DNA of 33,511 nucleotides from Actinomortierella ambigua. Lineage: Eukaryota; Mortierellomycota; Mortierellomycetes; Mortierellales; Mortierellaceae. Below are positions 1-11,835 of this stretch, piece after piece; positions within the stretch are counted from its first letter, which is position 1, and every line of letters begins with the position of its first letter. The notes beneath the pieces were generated by a model, which searched no databases, was not told the DNA's origin, and worked only from the letters and a program-made list of their open reading frames with translations. The translations under genes and the position numbers were made by a program. Location: the NCBI GenBank assembly GCA_016098155.1, contig JAAAJB010000389.1:1-33511 (forward strand), written 5' to 3'.

Positions 1-895
1 GCCTCTATTAAGCGCTGGTGCCTTGAATGATGCATCGACGTGGACTGTTCGAAGGCCAAAGTCTACTCATGCTTTCAGCCTTTGGTGCCTTAAGACGAAG
101 CTATGGCGCAACTCTAGTCGGTTATATGTCGAGGAGGAGGCGCTGCGGCCATCATTTCGATAAGCTCTGGGGGTTTGGTAGTAGCTGTGATGGCTGTTCA
201 GATCACCATTGTGATCAGCTGTTTAACGATGGTTCACTGATTTCTCTTTAAAGATTTCTTTAGCTTTGGATTCAAGATGGTGCTTTCGTTTCTTTCTTTG
301 TCTATTTTTTCTCTTTGAAAGACAATGCCTAGGGTTATTGATCGTCTATGATACACTGCTCCGATAGCTGCGCTGACTTCTCATATGATGCTCGAGTCCT
401 GAAAGAGAGTCTATCGGACAGGCACAAAGAGACTTGACATGTGAGCTTGTGCCACTTTCATCGGTCTTGAACACGAGGTGAGCAGATGGCTTTGGAAGAG
501 ACTACGACTCTTGCAGCAAGAGATGGATAGAGAGTTGTCTACTGATCGAGCGTAGTACTTGGTGAGCAGCATGAGGCTACGAGACTAGATTAAAGTAGAA
601 AGGGGACACTTTGCTGTCTGCGCTGACAGGCAGCCTGTGTACCTGCAGTGAGAAGGCTATTGATGGGGGGTCCGAGCGCGGTGCCTGGCTGCCAAGAAGG
701 TTCGTCGTCGGGCAACAGCAGCAACAGCAGCACCAATAAAGCCGAGGTAAACAGTCACAAACACCACGCTCGTTGTTGGAAAACAAAAAAAAAAGTAGCC
801 CCCCCCTCCTGCTTGGCTTTCTCCGTTCTCTTTCTCCTTCTCCCCACATCCCCTCCCCCCCCTCATCGCTTCAACTTTCCCTCCAGACGGGATAC
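1..895. other. Left flank and 5' region of the eIF4G gene
   Basis: I see no confident gene here. Positions 2-163 on the plus strand are open in one frame up to a TAA at 161-163. This could be the 3' end of a gene lying left of the window, but another frame is also open from 27 to 251, so I cannot decide. From about 780 the sequence becomes strongly pyrimidine-rich, as in the leaders of the other genes in this window. A possible 5'-UTR intron exists (GTAAAC donor near 750, CCTCCAG acceptor near 886), supported only by weak consensus. Confidence 0.4.
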
Positions 896-913
896 ATGTG
901 CTCAGCTTCTTAA
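896..913 (+). promoter_or_regulatory. Short upstream ORF in the eIF4G leader
   Basis: An ATG at 896 opens a five-codon frame (M-C-S-A-S) that stops at TAA 911-913, three bases before the eIF4G start at 917. It lies in the same frame as the main ORF, so the TAA also shows that 917 is the first usable in-frame start. Whether it is transcribed is unknown: a 5'-UTR splice acceptor used at the CTCAG just inside it would remove it. Confidence 0.4.
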
Positions 914-916
914 ATT

Positions 917-3900
917 ATGCACAGGAACTCATCCAACAACACCCCCAAATCGAACAGTTCTGGTACCCCAGCCACGCCGTCGAACACAAACCCTCCCATC
1001 AGCTTCGCTCAAGCTGCACGGAACACCGTCAAGTCGACTCCTCCCCCACAGCAGCAGCAGCAACAACAGCAGCAACAGCAGCAGCAACAGCAGCAGCAGC
1101 AACAGAGACCACAGCAGCAGGCTAAGCAGCAGCAGCAACAGCAGCAGCAGCAGCCGCAGTCGTCGTCATCCCCTTCTCCCTCTCCCTCCAACACGCCCTC
1201 CCCTTCCTCCAAGCCTTCTCCTGCTCCCGCAGCCCGTACCACCAATGGCAACTACTCTGCAGTAGCTGCCGGCCAAGGAAAGCCCAATGCTTACCCTGCG
1301 TACGTATATCTCATCGCTCTAGAGCATTTTTGCCTCTCAGTACGATCATTCTCCATGGGCGGGTGGGAGCAGAGAATGGACTTGGAGCATTGGACTCGTG
1401 TTGTTACGTCAGTTTTTTTTTCTCGCATGCATTGCCCTTCCATCCTCAACTTGGCCTCGTGATCCTCACTTTCCCTTTCATTGGCTGCCAAAATCATCTC
1501 AGAAGAGTTGATTTTTGCTGAAAGAAGATGCCTGACTATGATTAATGAAAAGAGATCCAGCAGCCATGGCATGGTCAAAGAGACGACGTACCAAGAAGTG
1601 AGCTCTCAGGAAAGAAAAAAAAAACTTGTTTGGCTTGCTGCGGGAAAGAGAGAAAGGAAAAGAAAAAGTCTATTGTGAGGCGACCAGCGCGCTTTGCCCA
1701 GGCACATACATCTCGTCATTGGGCCTGTGCTGTTGAAACGCAGGGATGGATCTTTATGCATAAGAGGCGCACTCGCCTGATTACTCGATGGCGGGGATTG
1801 ATCCGGCTCTTATGAACTCATCCTCTTTGCTGCATCATCGTTCTGTGAGGGCATCCCAATATCTCTTTCTTTGCTCTCCCCTCTCTCTTCTCCAATGTCC
1901 CATTGTATATGCCAACCCGGAATCGTTGAGATCCCCCATCCCTGATGGGTTTGGCACATGTTTTGGACGTGTTTGATCCATTTGTTGATTGGCTTGCCTC
2001 TATATTTTTATCCCTCATACCAAGGGGACGAGAGAGGGAGGGGGGAGAAGGGGTGGGTGCGAGCGAGTACTGGCTACCCAGAGCGAACCGCTCTTCCCTT
2101 TTTTTTTTCCCATTGCATATCACTGCTTCCACACGTTCCTTGTTTCGTTTGTGTTCAGGGCTCTGAACCACCCTTCGTGTGAGGAGGAGGAGAGAAGAGG
2201 AAGAGGAGGAGGGGGGTTGAAGACGTGTTTGGCTACAAGTGTTGTTTGCCCCCCCCCCTCGCTGTTCTCACTCCTTTGCACTTTCTCTGGCCCACCCACA
2301 TATCGCTATCCACGTCTAATCTAAGTACATTGCTCGTGCACACATACTTACCTTTCTCTTCTTTTTATTCATTCTATGTCTGTGTTCTATTCTGGCCTGA
2401 CCCGACTCTTTGTCTATTGTAATATCCACAAATGACAAATGATGGCATCCTACTGCTTTCTCGGCTCCGCCCTCGATGCGTTTCCGATGGGGATTTGCGT
2501 GTGGTTATGTTGCATCGGACTACCACTCCATGTACTGCTACTGCTGACGTGTCGGCATGTTCGCATACTTTTGTGACCATATTACCATCGAAACAGTCGA
2601 TCTCAACCACCTACTGCAGCTGCGGCTGTGAAGTCTCAGCCCGCCAAGAGTGGATCCAACACCGGTGGTAAGGCGACGCTCGCTTCTCTTGTCTGTCACT
2701 GTCTTACTGATGCAATCACAGCTGATATTATCGCCAACGAAGCCAAATTTAACCATCTCCCCAAATCTTCCTTTCAATAATAGGCCCTTCGATTCAGTTT
2801 GGCTCGATCAACCACGCATCTTCTGGACCTTCGAGCACACCAACACCAGCTGTTGCCAACCCGGCACCCAGCGGAGGCGCTCCCCCCGCAAACATCCCTG
2901 CCGCCACGGCCGAGAAGCCCACATTTGGAAGCATTGTTGCATCCAAGCCCGAAGAGACACAGTCTGCCACTCCCACACCAGTCGTCCAGGAGCAAGCACC
3001 TCAACAAACCAATGTCCCAGCACAGCAGCCGCCACAGGAGCAGCCACATCACAAGCCAGCCTCTCAGCACATGCCTCAGCCCCATGTGGCTCATCACAAC
3101 TCTCATAGACGCACCGACTCGTCTTCGTCGCACTCGAACGAGGCTGGTCATCACCACTACTACCGCGGACAGGCTCCTCCCATGTCGCAACCTGGCATGA
3201 TGCCCGCCATTGTCTCTGCTGGTCCTCCGACATTTGCTCCTCAGCGACCTCCGCTCAAGAACCAGGCCGGCATGGGCATGGGCATGCATGGTGGTCCTCA
3301 CCCTCACGGAATGATGCCTCAGCAAGGACAGTGGCAAGCTCAGGGATATGTAAGTTGAACTATGAACAAAAAAAAAAAGCATCTGACCAAAAAGTCTTTT
3401 CGTTTTCGATTTTTAGGGGTAGTGGATGAAACTGACCCTTTCCCCCTCCCTTGGCTATTTTTCTTCCCGACTGAACCCTAATAGTACCCAATGTACGATC
3501 CCAACTACTATCAGCAACCCATGTATACCATGCCATACCGCCCCATGCCTGCTGCTCGTTTCAACCCTGCAGCGACCCCTTTCACGCCCCCTGCGCCCCA
3601 AGCCTCTCGTCGCATTGCGATCATCAATCCCGATACAAAGACGGAGGTCCGCCCCACGTCGAGCGCCTCGTCTTCTTCTACAGAGACGAAGAGCCGGCCT
3701 GTTGTCATTGACGTGAAGCACCCCGAGGTTGAGAAGAAGGATATTGTCACTCCTCCACCCGCCAAGAGCGTCATCAAGATTGTGGACCCTCGTGATAAGG
3801 AGCGTCTGGAACGGGAGGCCAAGGAGAAGGAGGAGCGCGAGCGTAAGGAGCGCGAAGAGAAGGAGCGTCTGGAGCGGGAGGCCAAGGAGAAGGAGGAGCG

Positions 3901-6763
3901 CGAGCGCAAAGAACGCGAGGAGCAAGAGCGTCTCGAGGCCGAGCGCAAGCGCAAGGAGGAGGAGGAGGAGCACCGTCGCAAAGAAGAGGAGGAGCGACTT
4001 GAGCGCGAGCGCAAAGAACGCGAGGAGCAGGAGCGCATCGAGGCCGAACGTAAGCGCAAGGAAGCGGAGGAGGAAGAGGAGCGCAAGCGCAAGGAAGAAG
4101 AGGAAGAGCGTAAGCGCAAGGAAGAGGAGGAGCGCAAGCGCAAGGTCGAGGAGGAGGAGCGCCTTGAGCGCGAACGTAAGGAGCGTGAGGAGCGTGAGCT
4201 CAAGGAACGTGAAGAGCAGGAGCGCCTGGAGAAGGAGCGCGTTGAGAAGGAGAAGGCTGAGAAGGAGCGTCTCGAGAAGCTCGAGGCCGACCGCCGCATT
4301 GCCGAGGAGACCGAGAAGCTTGCTGCCAAGGTTCGCCAGGAGAAGGAGGCGGAGGAGGCTGCTGCTGCCAAAAAGTCGGAGGCCAATGGCGCCCCTGCAG
4401 ACTCGGTCAAGCCTGGTCTGACGGTCGACATTAGCCGCACTTCGTCTGCTCCTGCTTCGAGCATGTCGGCCCGCATCGAGAACTTTAGCGCTGTCAACTA
4501 CCCTGCTCACATCCAGTCGCCTCACCAGTCCGAAGATGCTCAGGGCAAGTACAAGTACGACCGCAACTTTTTGATGCAGTTCATGAGCGTGTGCACTGAC
4601 CGACCCGAATCGCTTCCGTCGCTTGAGGCTCTTGGCATGGACGAGGCTGCTGGTCGCAACCAGGCCGCTGGTGGTCTTCAGCGTGGACCCTCTCGCGGTT
4701 CGGCCCCTGCCCGTGGCGGTAAGGCCAATTTCACCATGGGTGCTTTCAAGCTGGGCGACCGCCCCGCCATGGTTGGTGGTATGTCGAGCTTGCCCATGGG
4801 TGGTCGTGTCTTGAGCAACGACGGTTTCCAGACACAGCGTATGAACCGCACACCCAGCGACAACCAGTTTATGGCCCGTGGCGGTCAGCTCTCTCGCCCT
4901 CCTTCGCAGCGCGGCTCGCGTGGCGGTAAGAAGGGTGGCCAGGGCCGTGGTGGTGATCATGGCCGCCAGAACATGGAGGCTAACCTGACCATCCCCATCG
5001 AGAACATTGTCCCTCTGGCCAAGACGGATAACGCTTGGGTTCCCCAGGTTGCAGCGCCCAAGGCCGCTGCAACCGAAGAGATTATGCCTCAGGACGTTGT
5101 GTCTCGTAAGGTCAAGGGTCTGCTCAACAAGCTGACGCCTGACAACTTTGACAGTATTTCGGCCAAGGTTGTCGAAATTGCCAACCAGAGCAAGATGGAG
5201 TCGGACGGCGCGACATTGCGCCACTGCCTGCAGATTATCTTTGAGAAGGCCACGGACGAGCCCAGCTTTGTCAGTGTCTATGCTCAGCTGTGCCACCGTA
5301 TGATGGAGACGATCTCGGAGGACGTCAAGGACGTCAATGTCACGACGAACAAGGGCGAGGCGATCGTTGGTGGTCACCTGTTCCGCAAGTACCTGCTCAA
5401 CCGTTGTCAGGAGGACTTTGTTAAGGGCTGGAAGGACAAGGCCACTGTCAGTGGTGTGTCGCTGAATGACAAGGATGGACCCGATCTGATGTCCGACGAG
5501 TACTACGTGATGATGAAGGCCAAGCGTCAGGGTCTTGGTTTGATCCGCTTCATCGGAGAGCTGTTCAAGCTGGGCATGTTGACGGAGCGCATTATGCACA
5601 ACTGTGTCAAGCAGCTGCTCAACAACGTCAAGGACCCCGAGGAGGAGGAGACGGAGGGTCTGTGCAAGCTGATGACGACCATCGGTGCTCGTCTGGATCG
5701 TCCCGAGGCCAAGGGCTACATGGATGTGTACTTCTTGCGTATGGTTGAGCTGACCAAGAACGACAAGCTGCCCAGCCGTATCCGCTTCATGGTGCAGGAT
5801 GTCATTGACCTGCGCAAGAACAAGTGGGTTGACCGCCGTGCTGTGCAGGGCCCCAAGAAGACGGCCGATATCCGCAAGGAAGCTCAGAAGGAGCTGGAAG
5901 AGAAGGAGCGCGAGAAGGAGGCGATGCGCCGCACGGCGTCGTCGGGTGGTGGTCGCGGACTGCCGAACCGCCGCGAGCAAATGTCGCGCGGCAACTCTTT
6001 CCGTGGCTCTGGCGATGCTCGCAACGAGATGGGTGGTGGTGGTGTTCCTCAGGTGGGCAGCGATGGATGGTCGACGGTGTCGACGCCTCTTGTGAACCGC
6101 AAGGTGGGCGATCTCTCGTCGTTTGGCAAGACCAGCCGGTCCAAGGCCGGCATCTCCAGCCTGGGACCTGGCGCGGGCGCTAACGTCTTTGGCTCGCTGT
6201 CGATGGGCAAGAACCGATCGAGCGACAAGGCCGCCGGCCAGAACGAGAGCAAGATCAGCTCGACCAACATCTTTGCGGCTCTGGAGGGCGATTCGGGCGA
6301 CCGTCGCGGCAGCATCGATGCCGACAAGCCAGCTCAGCGACCTCGCCTGAATCTGCTGCCACGCTCGGCCTCGCGCCAGCCCGAAGAGGAGGAATCCAAG
6401 ATGACCAAGGAGCAGGCACAGCGTCGTATTGACACGACGTTTAAGGAGTACCAGTCGCTGCGGGATTCCAGCGAGTTGGTTACGTCGTTCAAGGAGATTG
6501 ACAGCTCGTTCCGGTCGCTGTTTGTGACGGAGCTTGTCACCAAGGGTATGGAGAGCAAGCAGGCGGATGTGGACACGATGTGCGAAATCTTCAAGAAGCT
6601 GGCTGGCGAGGGTCTGTTGTCGAAGGACGACTTTGAGGCCGGTTTCACAGACCCTCTGGAGATCCTGCCGGACGTGGCCATTGATGCACCGAACGCTTTC
6701 AAGCTGACGGCACAACTGCTGGAGGCTGCCGGCTTGGACCCTAGCCGCGCCAAGGCCGAGTAA
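917..6763 (+). CDS. eIF4G: Translation initiation factor eIF4G (four exons)
   Basis: Scaffold of the cytoplasmic cap-binding complex eIF4F: it binds eIF4E and eIF4A and recruits the 43S ribosome to mRNA. Inferred exons are 917-1299, 2597-2667, 2784-3349 and 3485-6763, giving 1432 aa, close to fission yeast eIF4G. Visible in order: a poly-Gln tract (residues 45-125); two FGSI motifs (around 157 and 199); a Pro/Gln/His/Met-rich linker; a very long Glu/Arg/Lys helix (about 444-636); the eIF4E-binding motif YDRNFLM (698-704, consensus YxxxxL-hydrophobic); an RGG-like stretch; the MIF4G HEAT domain (about 880-1130); a Ser/Arg/Gly-rich linker with GWSTV; and a C-terminal MA3-like helical domain (about 1318-1432). 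The reading frame continues across all three junctions. The 5' flank has a five-codon uORF. The gene is convergent with the IML2-like gene. Confidence 0.93.
1049..1159 (+). repeat. CAG/CAA poly-glutamine tract in eIF4G exon 1
   Basis: Mixed CAG and CAA codons encode two runs of glutamine separated by RPQQQAK. The alternation of synonymous codons shows this is not a freshly expanded pure triplet array, although it is probably length-variable between strains. It sits in the disordered N-terminus ahead of the FGSI motifs. Confidence 0.85.
1300..2596 (+). other. Intron 1 of eIF4G (1297 nt)
   Basis: The donor GTACGT directly follows the codon bases GC at 1298-1299, and the acceptor AAACAG ends at 2596. 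The join rebuilds an Ala codon and continues as R-S-Q-P-P-T-A-A-A-A. The intron is very long compared with the 116- and 135-nt introns that follow. It holds purine/pyrimidine-skewed stretches (near 2030-2060, 2100 and 2185-2220) and no credible coding exon. An unrecognised small exon inside it cannot be excluded. Confidence 0.75.
2668..2783 (+). other. Intron 2 of eIF4G with two candidate acceptors
   Basis: The donor is GTAAGG at 2668. The acceptor AATAATAG at 2783 restores the frame into P-S-I-Q-F-G-S-I. A second acceptor, CACAG ending at 2721, follows a TACTGAT branch-point-like sequence. Using it would read 20 codons and then hit TAA before the next exon. The 2783 site is therefore taken as the productive one. 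Confidence 0.7.
3350..3484 (+). other. Intron 3 of eIF4G (135 nt)
   Basis: The donor GTAAGT follows ...CAGGGATAT, and the acceptor CCTAATAG precedes TACCCAATG. Phase is 0, joining Q-G-Y to Y-P-M-Y-D-P. Confidence 0.85.
3800..3925 (+). repeat. 63-bp tandem duplication in the eIF4G charged helix
   Basis: Positions 3800-3862 and 3863-3925 are two near-identical 63-bp copies, each encoding a 21-residue unit that begins ERLEREAKEKEERERK. Diverged copies of the same pattern (ERLEAERKRKEEE, ERIEAERKRKEAEEE) continue to about 4260. The helix evidently grew by in-frame duplication. Confidence 0.85.
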
Positions 6764-7258
6764 AAGAAAAAAAAAAAAAAAAGGGAAGTTTGAGATGCAA
6801 CGAAGGGAGGAGACCACACAGCAAAAAAAGAAAAAAAGGGAGAATAAGGAAAAAAAAAAATTGCCCAGAGGGGCAAATTTTGTTGACTATAAAGTCAAAT
6901 AATCGTATCCATTTCCTCTTCCTTATTCATTTCCCACCCCCTCCACTCACATTCATCCTCCTCTCTATCTCTTCATACTCCATCTTTCCTTTTTTTTTTT
7001 CTTCGTTCGATCCATTCGATCTGTCACACTTCATTTCCTCCCCTCTTTTTTTTTTCTCTTTTGCACAAGCATTTTCACCCAATACCGCATCCAATCTTTT
7101 CATTGTATCAAATAAACCAAAAAAGTTAGTTAGGACATATATTTTATAAATTTGAGTCATATTTTCTTGTATTTTGTAAATTTGTGGTTGCTAAAAAGTC
7201 AAGAAAAGAAAAGAGAAGAAAAAAAATGAACCAGCCAATTTTATTCCTTTCTCTCTTA
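6764..7258. other. Intergenic region between convergent eIF4G and IML2-like genes
   Basis: This is the shared 3' flank. A run of 16 A at 6767-6782 begins four bases after the eIF4G stop, with further A-runs near 6825-6860 and T-runs near 6990 and 7048. No gene or clear terminator structure is seen. AATAAA-like and TATATTTTATAAA sequences around 7110-7150 could serve as cleavage/polyadenylation elements for one or both genes. Confidence 0.6.
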
Positions 7259-9869
7259 TCACTTCTTGGACGCCCTGGTGGCAAAGGAGAGGACGCTCGG
7301 CGAGCGGAACGAATTTGCGGCGGTTGGGGTATCTTCACCGCGGGCGGCACGCAAGGTGTCAATCTCGATCAGAGCCGAGTGGGTGCGGAGGAGGACAAAC
7401 AGCTCGAGCGAGTTGCGGCCCTTGCCGCCGACGAGTTGGGGCAGGCCCATCAGTCCCGTGGACGAGAGCGAGAGCAAATGCTTGAGGCGCGCATGGGCAT
7501 CGTCGAGGTCGCCCTGGTGGATACGGGCCTTGGCCTTGTAGTAGTGCGCGAAATAGTAGGTGTAGGTGTCGTCGTTGATCAGGGGCGCGTAGCGGAAGAC
7601 GGTGTCGAACGCGGTCAGGGCCAGCTGGGCCTTGGCCGGGTCGTGCTCGGCCTCGGGGAAGTAGGCGATGTGGTAGGCGGCGATGCCCTGGAGGAAGAAG
7701 GCCAGGCAGTAGTCGTCGTAAAAGTTGGTGTAGCCGGAGACGACCGAGTCGCGAAGGAGGGCTTGCTTGGCACTGTTACCGCCGAGTAAACCGCCGAGGA
7801 GGCCATTACCACCGTTGCTACCAGCGGCCTCGATGGTTTGGTCCTTGGCGGCCAGAGGGTCCCTGCGTTCACGTTCAGCCATCTTGGCCGGCAAGAGCTG
7901 ACGGAGACGGTCCGTCTGTTCCGAGATCTCATCGAGGGCGCGATGGAGGTCCTTGAGGGGCATCATGTCAAAGCAGTTCCAGAGCAACATAAAATCATAG
8001 CTGGGCAACAAGAGCCGTCCGCCCTCGTTCAGGAAGCGTTTTGATTTGCGGGCCAAGAATGTCTCAAAGAAGAGATGCATCCCGGCCACTTTTTGCATCC
8101 CTTCCTCGACCTTGCCCATCACCGACTCGACCTTCTTCTTCTCGGCCGTCAGGCCCCGCTCGTAGCCCGTGATCGCGACCAGGTACCGGAAGGCCGATTT
8201 GGACCAGCGGGATCCTTTGAGCAGCAGGCGCGCCTTGTCGCAGGCCTTGTCGTGGTCGCGGGTCATCATGGCGCACATGAGCTCCTCAAAGACGGCGACG
8301 TGGCCGAGATGGTGCCATTCGGGCTCGATCGTGAGGGCGGTGTAGGTGGCGACGGCGTCGTCGAGGCGGGTCTCGAGCTGGCAATGACGGCCCTGGAGGA
8401 AGCCAAAGATGGGCGAAGCTGGGAAGCGGTCGAGGTTGTAGAGGTTGATGACCTCGGCAAAGTGGTAGTCGACATGGTTGAGCGGGATAAAAGACGAGAC
8501 GATGAACTGGAAGATGATCGGGACCATGTCGCAAAACTGACGTCGCAGGCCGTCGTTGGCGGACGAGGCCAGGCGTTCCTTGCGCGCTGCTGCGTCGTCG
8601 GCGTCGGCGGTCGGATCCCAACCGCCGCATGCGGCCAACATGGCCATGCCCCAGTCGCGGTCCGAGGGAAAACCGATGAATTGGAGCATTTTGACGATGA
8701 TGTCGGGCATGAATGAGATGATGATGTTGTAGAGTGAATACGAGAGCGTGACGCCCGAGACGAGGTGCTCGTCAATCTTGTGCTTCTCGATCGGTTTTCC
8801 CGAGCGCAGTTCCTGTTCTGTCGCGTCCATGAATGATTTGAGACCTTGGATGATCGTGAAGGCATGGCGCAGGTTGATGCACTCTTCAAAGACCATCCAA
8901 AAGTCGATGTGATACAGCATCGACAGGAGCGAGCGGAGAATGGTGGACTCTGCGTAGACTAGTTCCTATGTTGGGGGGAAAAGAAAATAGAACAAGCGAG
9001 GGAAGGTATGTCGTTAAAAATAAAAAAAAGAGGTGTGTGCGACATGGGAGCAAAGGTTAGTCTCAACTGAAAAAAAAAGCATGAGGGCGGAGTGATTGGT
9101 GAGACGGACCAACAAACAAAAAGCATTAGCTCACTCTATTTTCATTGGAGGGAGAGGGAGAGGGTGAGGGGAAAGAGAGCCAAGAAAAAGTTGGTCTCAC
9201 AAAGGGGAACCGAGAGATACAGAGAGAAAAAAAAAAGATAGCGGGCGACATATGACTTACAGCATGCTTTTGCACTCGGTTCATGCTTCTGAACGACCCA
9301 GCTCCAATAGTACCGACCACAAACGATCCCACAGCCTTGACCGCCCCAACGCCGACGAGCGAGCCCTTGCGCTGCTTGTCACTGGCCTTGATCGCTGCCT
9401 CAAAGGCCTTCATGCCCTTTTCAATCTCGTCCGGATGGAAGGTCACCAACGCACGGAGGCCTTGGATGATGGCACGTGCTAGTTGGAAATACATCCGCTT
9501 CGGCTGTCGTTCCAATTTTTGTTCGGCCTCGACCATCTGGCCGTTCAGAAACAGGTCCAAAATCTCCCGCACTAGACCCATGTCGGCGTTCAGCTCCGCC
9601 TCCTCGTCCGACTCTGGAGGCCCTGTGGGCCGCACTAGGTGGCGGTAGTGCGGCACTGGCTTCTTGAGCTTTGGTGGAGCCGTTTGACGGCGCGACGGGT
9701 TGATGCGAGGTTGTTGTTGTTGTTGTTTTTGTTTTTGTTGTTCTTGTTCTTGTGATGGCTTCATGGTCGATGTCGTTGTCGTTGTATCGTTGATGGTGCT
9801 TGTCTTTTCATCACTAAACAAGGGTGGGAGGGTAGGCACTTCACTATCGGTGGTCACACTTGGAGGCAT
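7259..9869 (-). CDS. IML2: IML2/TTC39-family TPR protein (two exons)
   Basis: The family (DUF3808/TPR_39; yeast Iml2, animal TTC39) consists of tetratricopeptide-type helical proteins. Yeast Iml2 is linked to mitochondria and lipid droplets and to clearance of protein inclusion bodies. Exons 9869-9261 and 8965-7259 give 771 aa, near the roughly 730 aa of yeast Iml2. The 295-nt intron (donor GTAAGT, acceptor ACATAG) is phase 0 and joins Q-K-H-A to E-L-V-Y-A-E. The first 75 residues are disordered, with a Gln tract. The family region starts around residue 95 (ILDLFLNGQMVEAE), includes the YAES and FWMVFEECINLRHA segments after the junction, and runs to helical repeats such as YYKAKARIHQGDLDDAHARL. 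A Gly/Leu-rich loop (LLGGLLGG) lies near residues 590-600. The exact cellular role in this organism is inferred. Confidence 0.85.
8966..9260 (-). other. Intron of the IML2-like gene (295 nt)
   Basis: On the minus strand the donor GTAAGT begins at 9260 and the acceptor ACATAG ends at 8966. The flanking codons join in phase 0. It contains A/T runs and GA-rich sequence and no coding potential of its own. Confidence 0.8.
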
Positions 9870-11779
9870 TGCTTCTGTTGAAATTCGGGACAGGGGTACG
9901 ATCTAAGACGACGTTTGAAAGATGAGGGAGAGAATGGAGGAGAAAGGGTATAAAGGGAAGAAGGGGAGGGGGGAGGGCTGTGGGAGAAAGCAAAGAACAG
10001 AAAAAGAAAGAAGTTTCAAGGAGGAAGCTCTCCTTTTAACACAAAAGAAAACAGGGTTTTGGGGAAAGAAAAAAAAACGGTAGCCGTGAGCCAAGTGGAG
10101 GTGGAGCCGGTTCAGGCGCAAGGTAGCCAAGAATGTCTATTTGGGGAAGTATGCGTACCGCGTGTGCGATGCAACCTTATTGCCCCAAAGGCCTGACTCA
10201 CATGCGAAGAGAGAACAAAATGCGCACAGAGGGTGGGCACGCTCAACCTTGTTCTCTAGTCGCTTGGTCATCCAAACTCCGAGTCTACACGACGTCGGTT
10301 GGCTGTTCGTCCGTTTAAGAAATGGGGTAAGGAGGGAGGGGGAGGGGGATGGCAGTGCATAGAGCAGCGTAGCGAAAACGCGAAGGACTGAGGGTTGAGG
10401 CGGGTGGGACGCGGTGTGTACATGTGTGTGTGCACGCGTTTGCATGTGTGCGTTACCTATCGAACCGGAAGGGTAGGACTTCTGAACTGCTGCACTTCCA
10501 AGTTGCACAGCAAGCAGGCAGATGTCAGACATTTAGCATTCGTCAGCCTATGCGCCCGCTAATGCAATATAAGCAATACGTACTGCAACAATTACTTGTG
10601 GAGATAGATGGAAAGAGGGGAAATATTTTGGGTTGTAGGGTGGTTATGGTGGGTGCACGGCACTGAGAGATGCACCCACCCGAGAAACGCAATAAATGAT
10701 TTTAAATGAGCATGCGCATGTGAATAGACGAGAGCACTTTACGTGCAGCGCGGGTGTTTTTGTTTGTTCAAGGCAAAGTACATATCGTACAATGTTGTAC
10801 TGTGCACCACATAATTTTTCTCCGTCCGAACAAACAAGAACTTTGCGGCTCGCCAAGGTTCCCTCTCTTTCCCGTGTTCCCAGCCGTCTACACCTCGCCT
10901 CCTCTCTCTACATACACATACACATACACACACACACTCTCTCTCTTCCCTTCCCTCACTCTCTGGTGATCAAGCCGAAGATAGAATGCATAGTACGGGC
11001 TGGGAGACAGAGAGAGAAAGAGAGAGAGGGAGAGAGAGACAAGGTTTATTTCGCGAGAACGCACTGACATCTCCAAGGGCTTGCAGCTCGATTTATCCTT
11101 CGTCTTTCTCCACAACCGTGCCGCCTCTCTCGCCCCTTAGCTCCAACCTTCTGACCCAAACGCGCCTGAACTATACGGGCTAGATCTTTTTTTTTCCTCC
11201 GACTTTATTTTGGATCAAGCCATCTCTCTCTCCGTTTTGAGTGAATCTCTAGAAGCTCCTCCGAGATTACTGTTGTATGCGGTTGATAGTCTACCTCGCT
11301 AGAACTCTACGTCGCATTCCACGAATATATCTCCTTTGCATACTTTTTTTCCAAAGGTGTCACTGATTGCACAAAGGCTCTTATGCACCCGGCGGCGTGG
11401 ATGGAGGGGGGAGAGAGAGAGGAGTACAGGCGTAATGACTTGAAATCGCCCACGGATCGTTGTGAGTAAAAAAAAACCGAGATTATCTGTGACAATAATG
11501 TGTCCTTTCTGTAAGGGCCCCCCTTTGTTGATTATTTTCACCCTTTCTTATTTTTCTCCAAGTTTCCTAGTCTTGGTTTGTGATGTTTTGTACTCACTTT
11601 CTTTTCCCTTTTTTCTCCAAAGATTTGCATAAGTGGTGCGACATGGTCAGGCCCAATCCATCGGATGCATTTTATCTAACCTGTCAAGATATGTACATGG
11701 AGGAAACAAAATGTCGTTTCCCATGGCAAAGATTGTGTGCATCGACATCGTTCTTGTTTGTCGTTTGTTTGTTGTTGTA

Positions 11780-11780
11780 T

Positions 11781-11835
<55 letters not shown>
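11780..11835. repeat. (GTT)n trinucleotide microsatellite
   Basis: About 18 near-perfect TTG/GTT units lie in the gene-free region. In various frames they read as poly-Val, poly-Leu, poly-Cys or, in antisense, poly-Gln/Asn/Thr, which explains several spurious ORFs here. Confidence 0.95.

Noticed and set aside
3455..6817. 1120-codon antisense ORF opposite eIF4G exon 4
   Set aside because: It mirrors the eIF4G exon almost exactly. Strong codon bias (few codons whose complement is a stop) keeps the opposite frame open, and the translation is Leu/Arg-rich with no family likeness.
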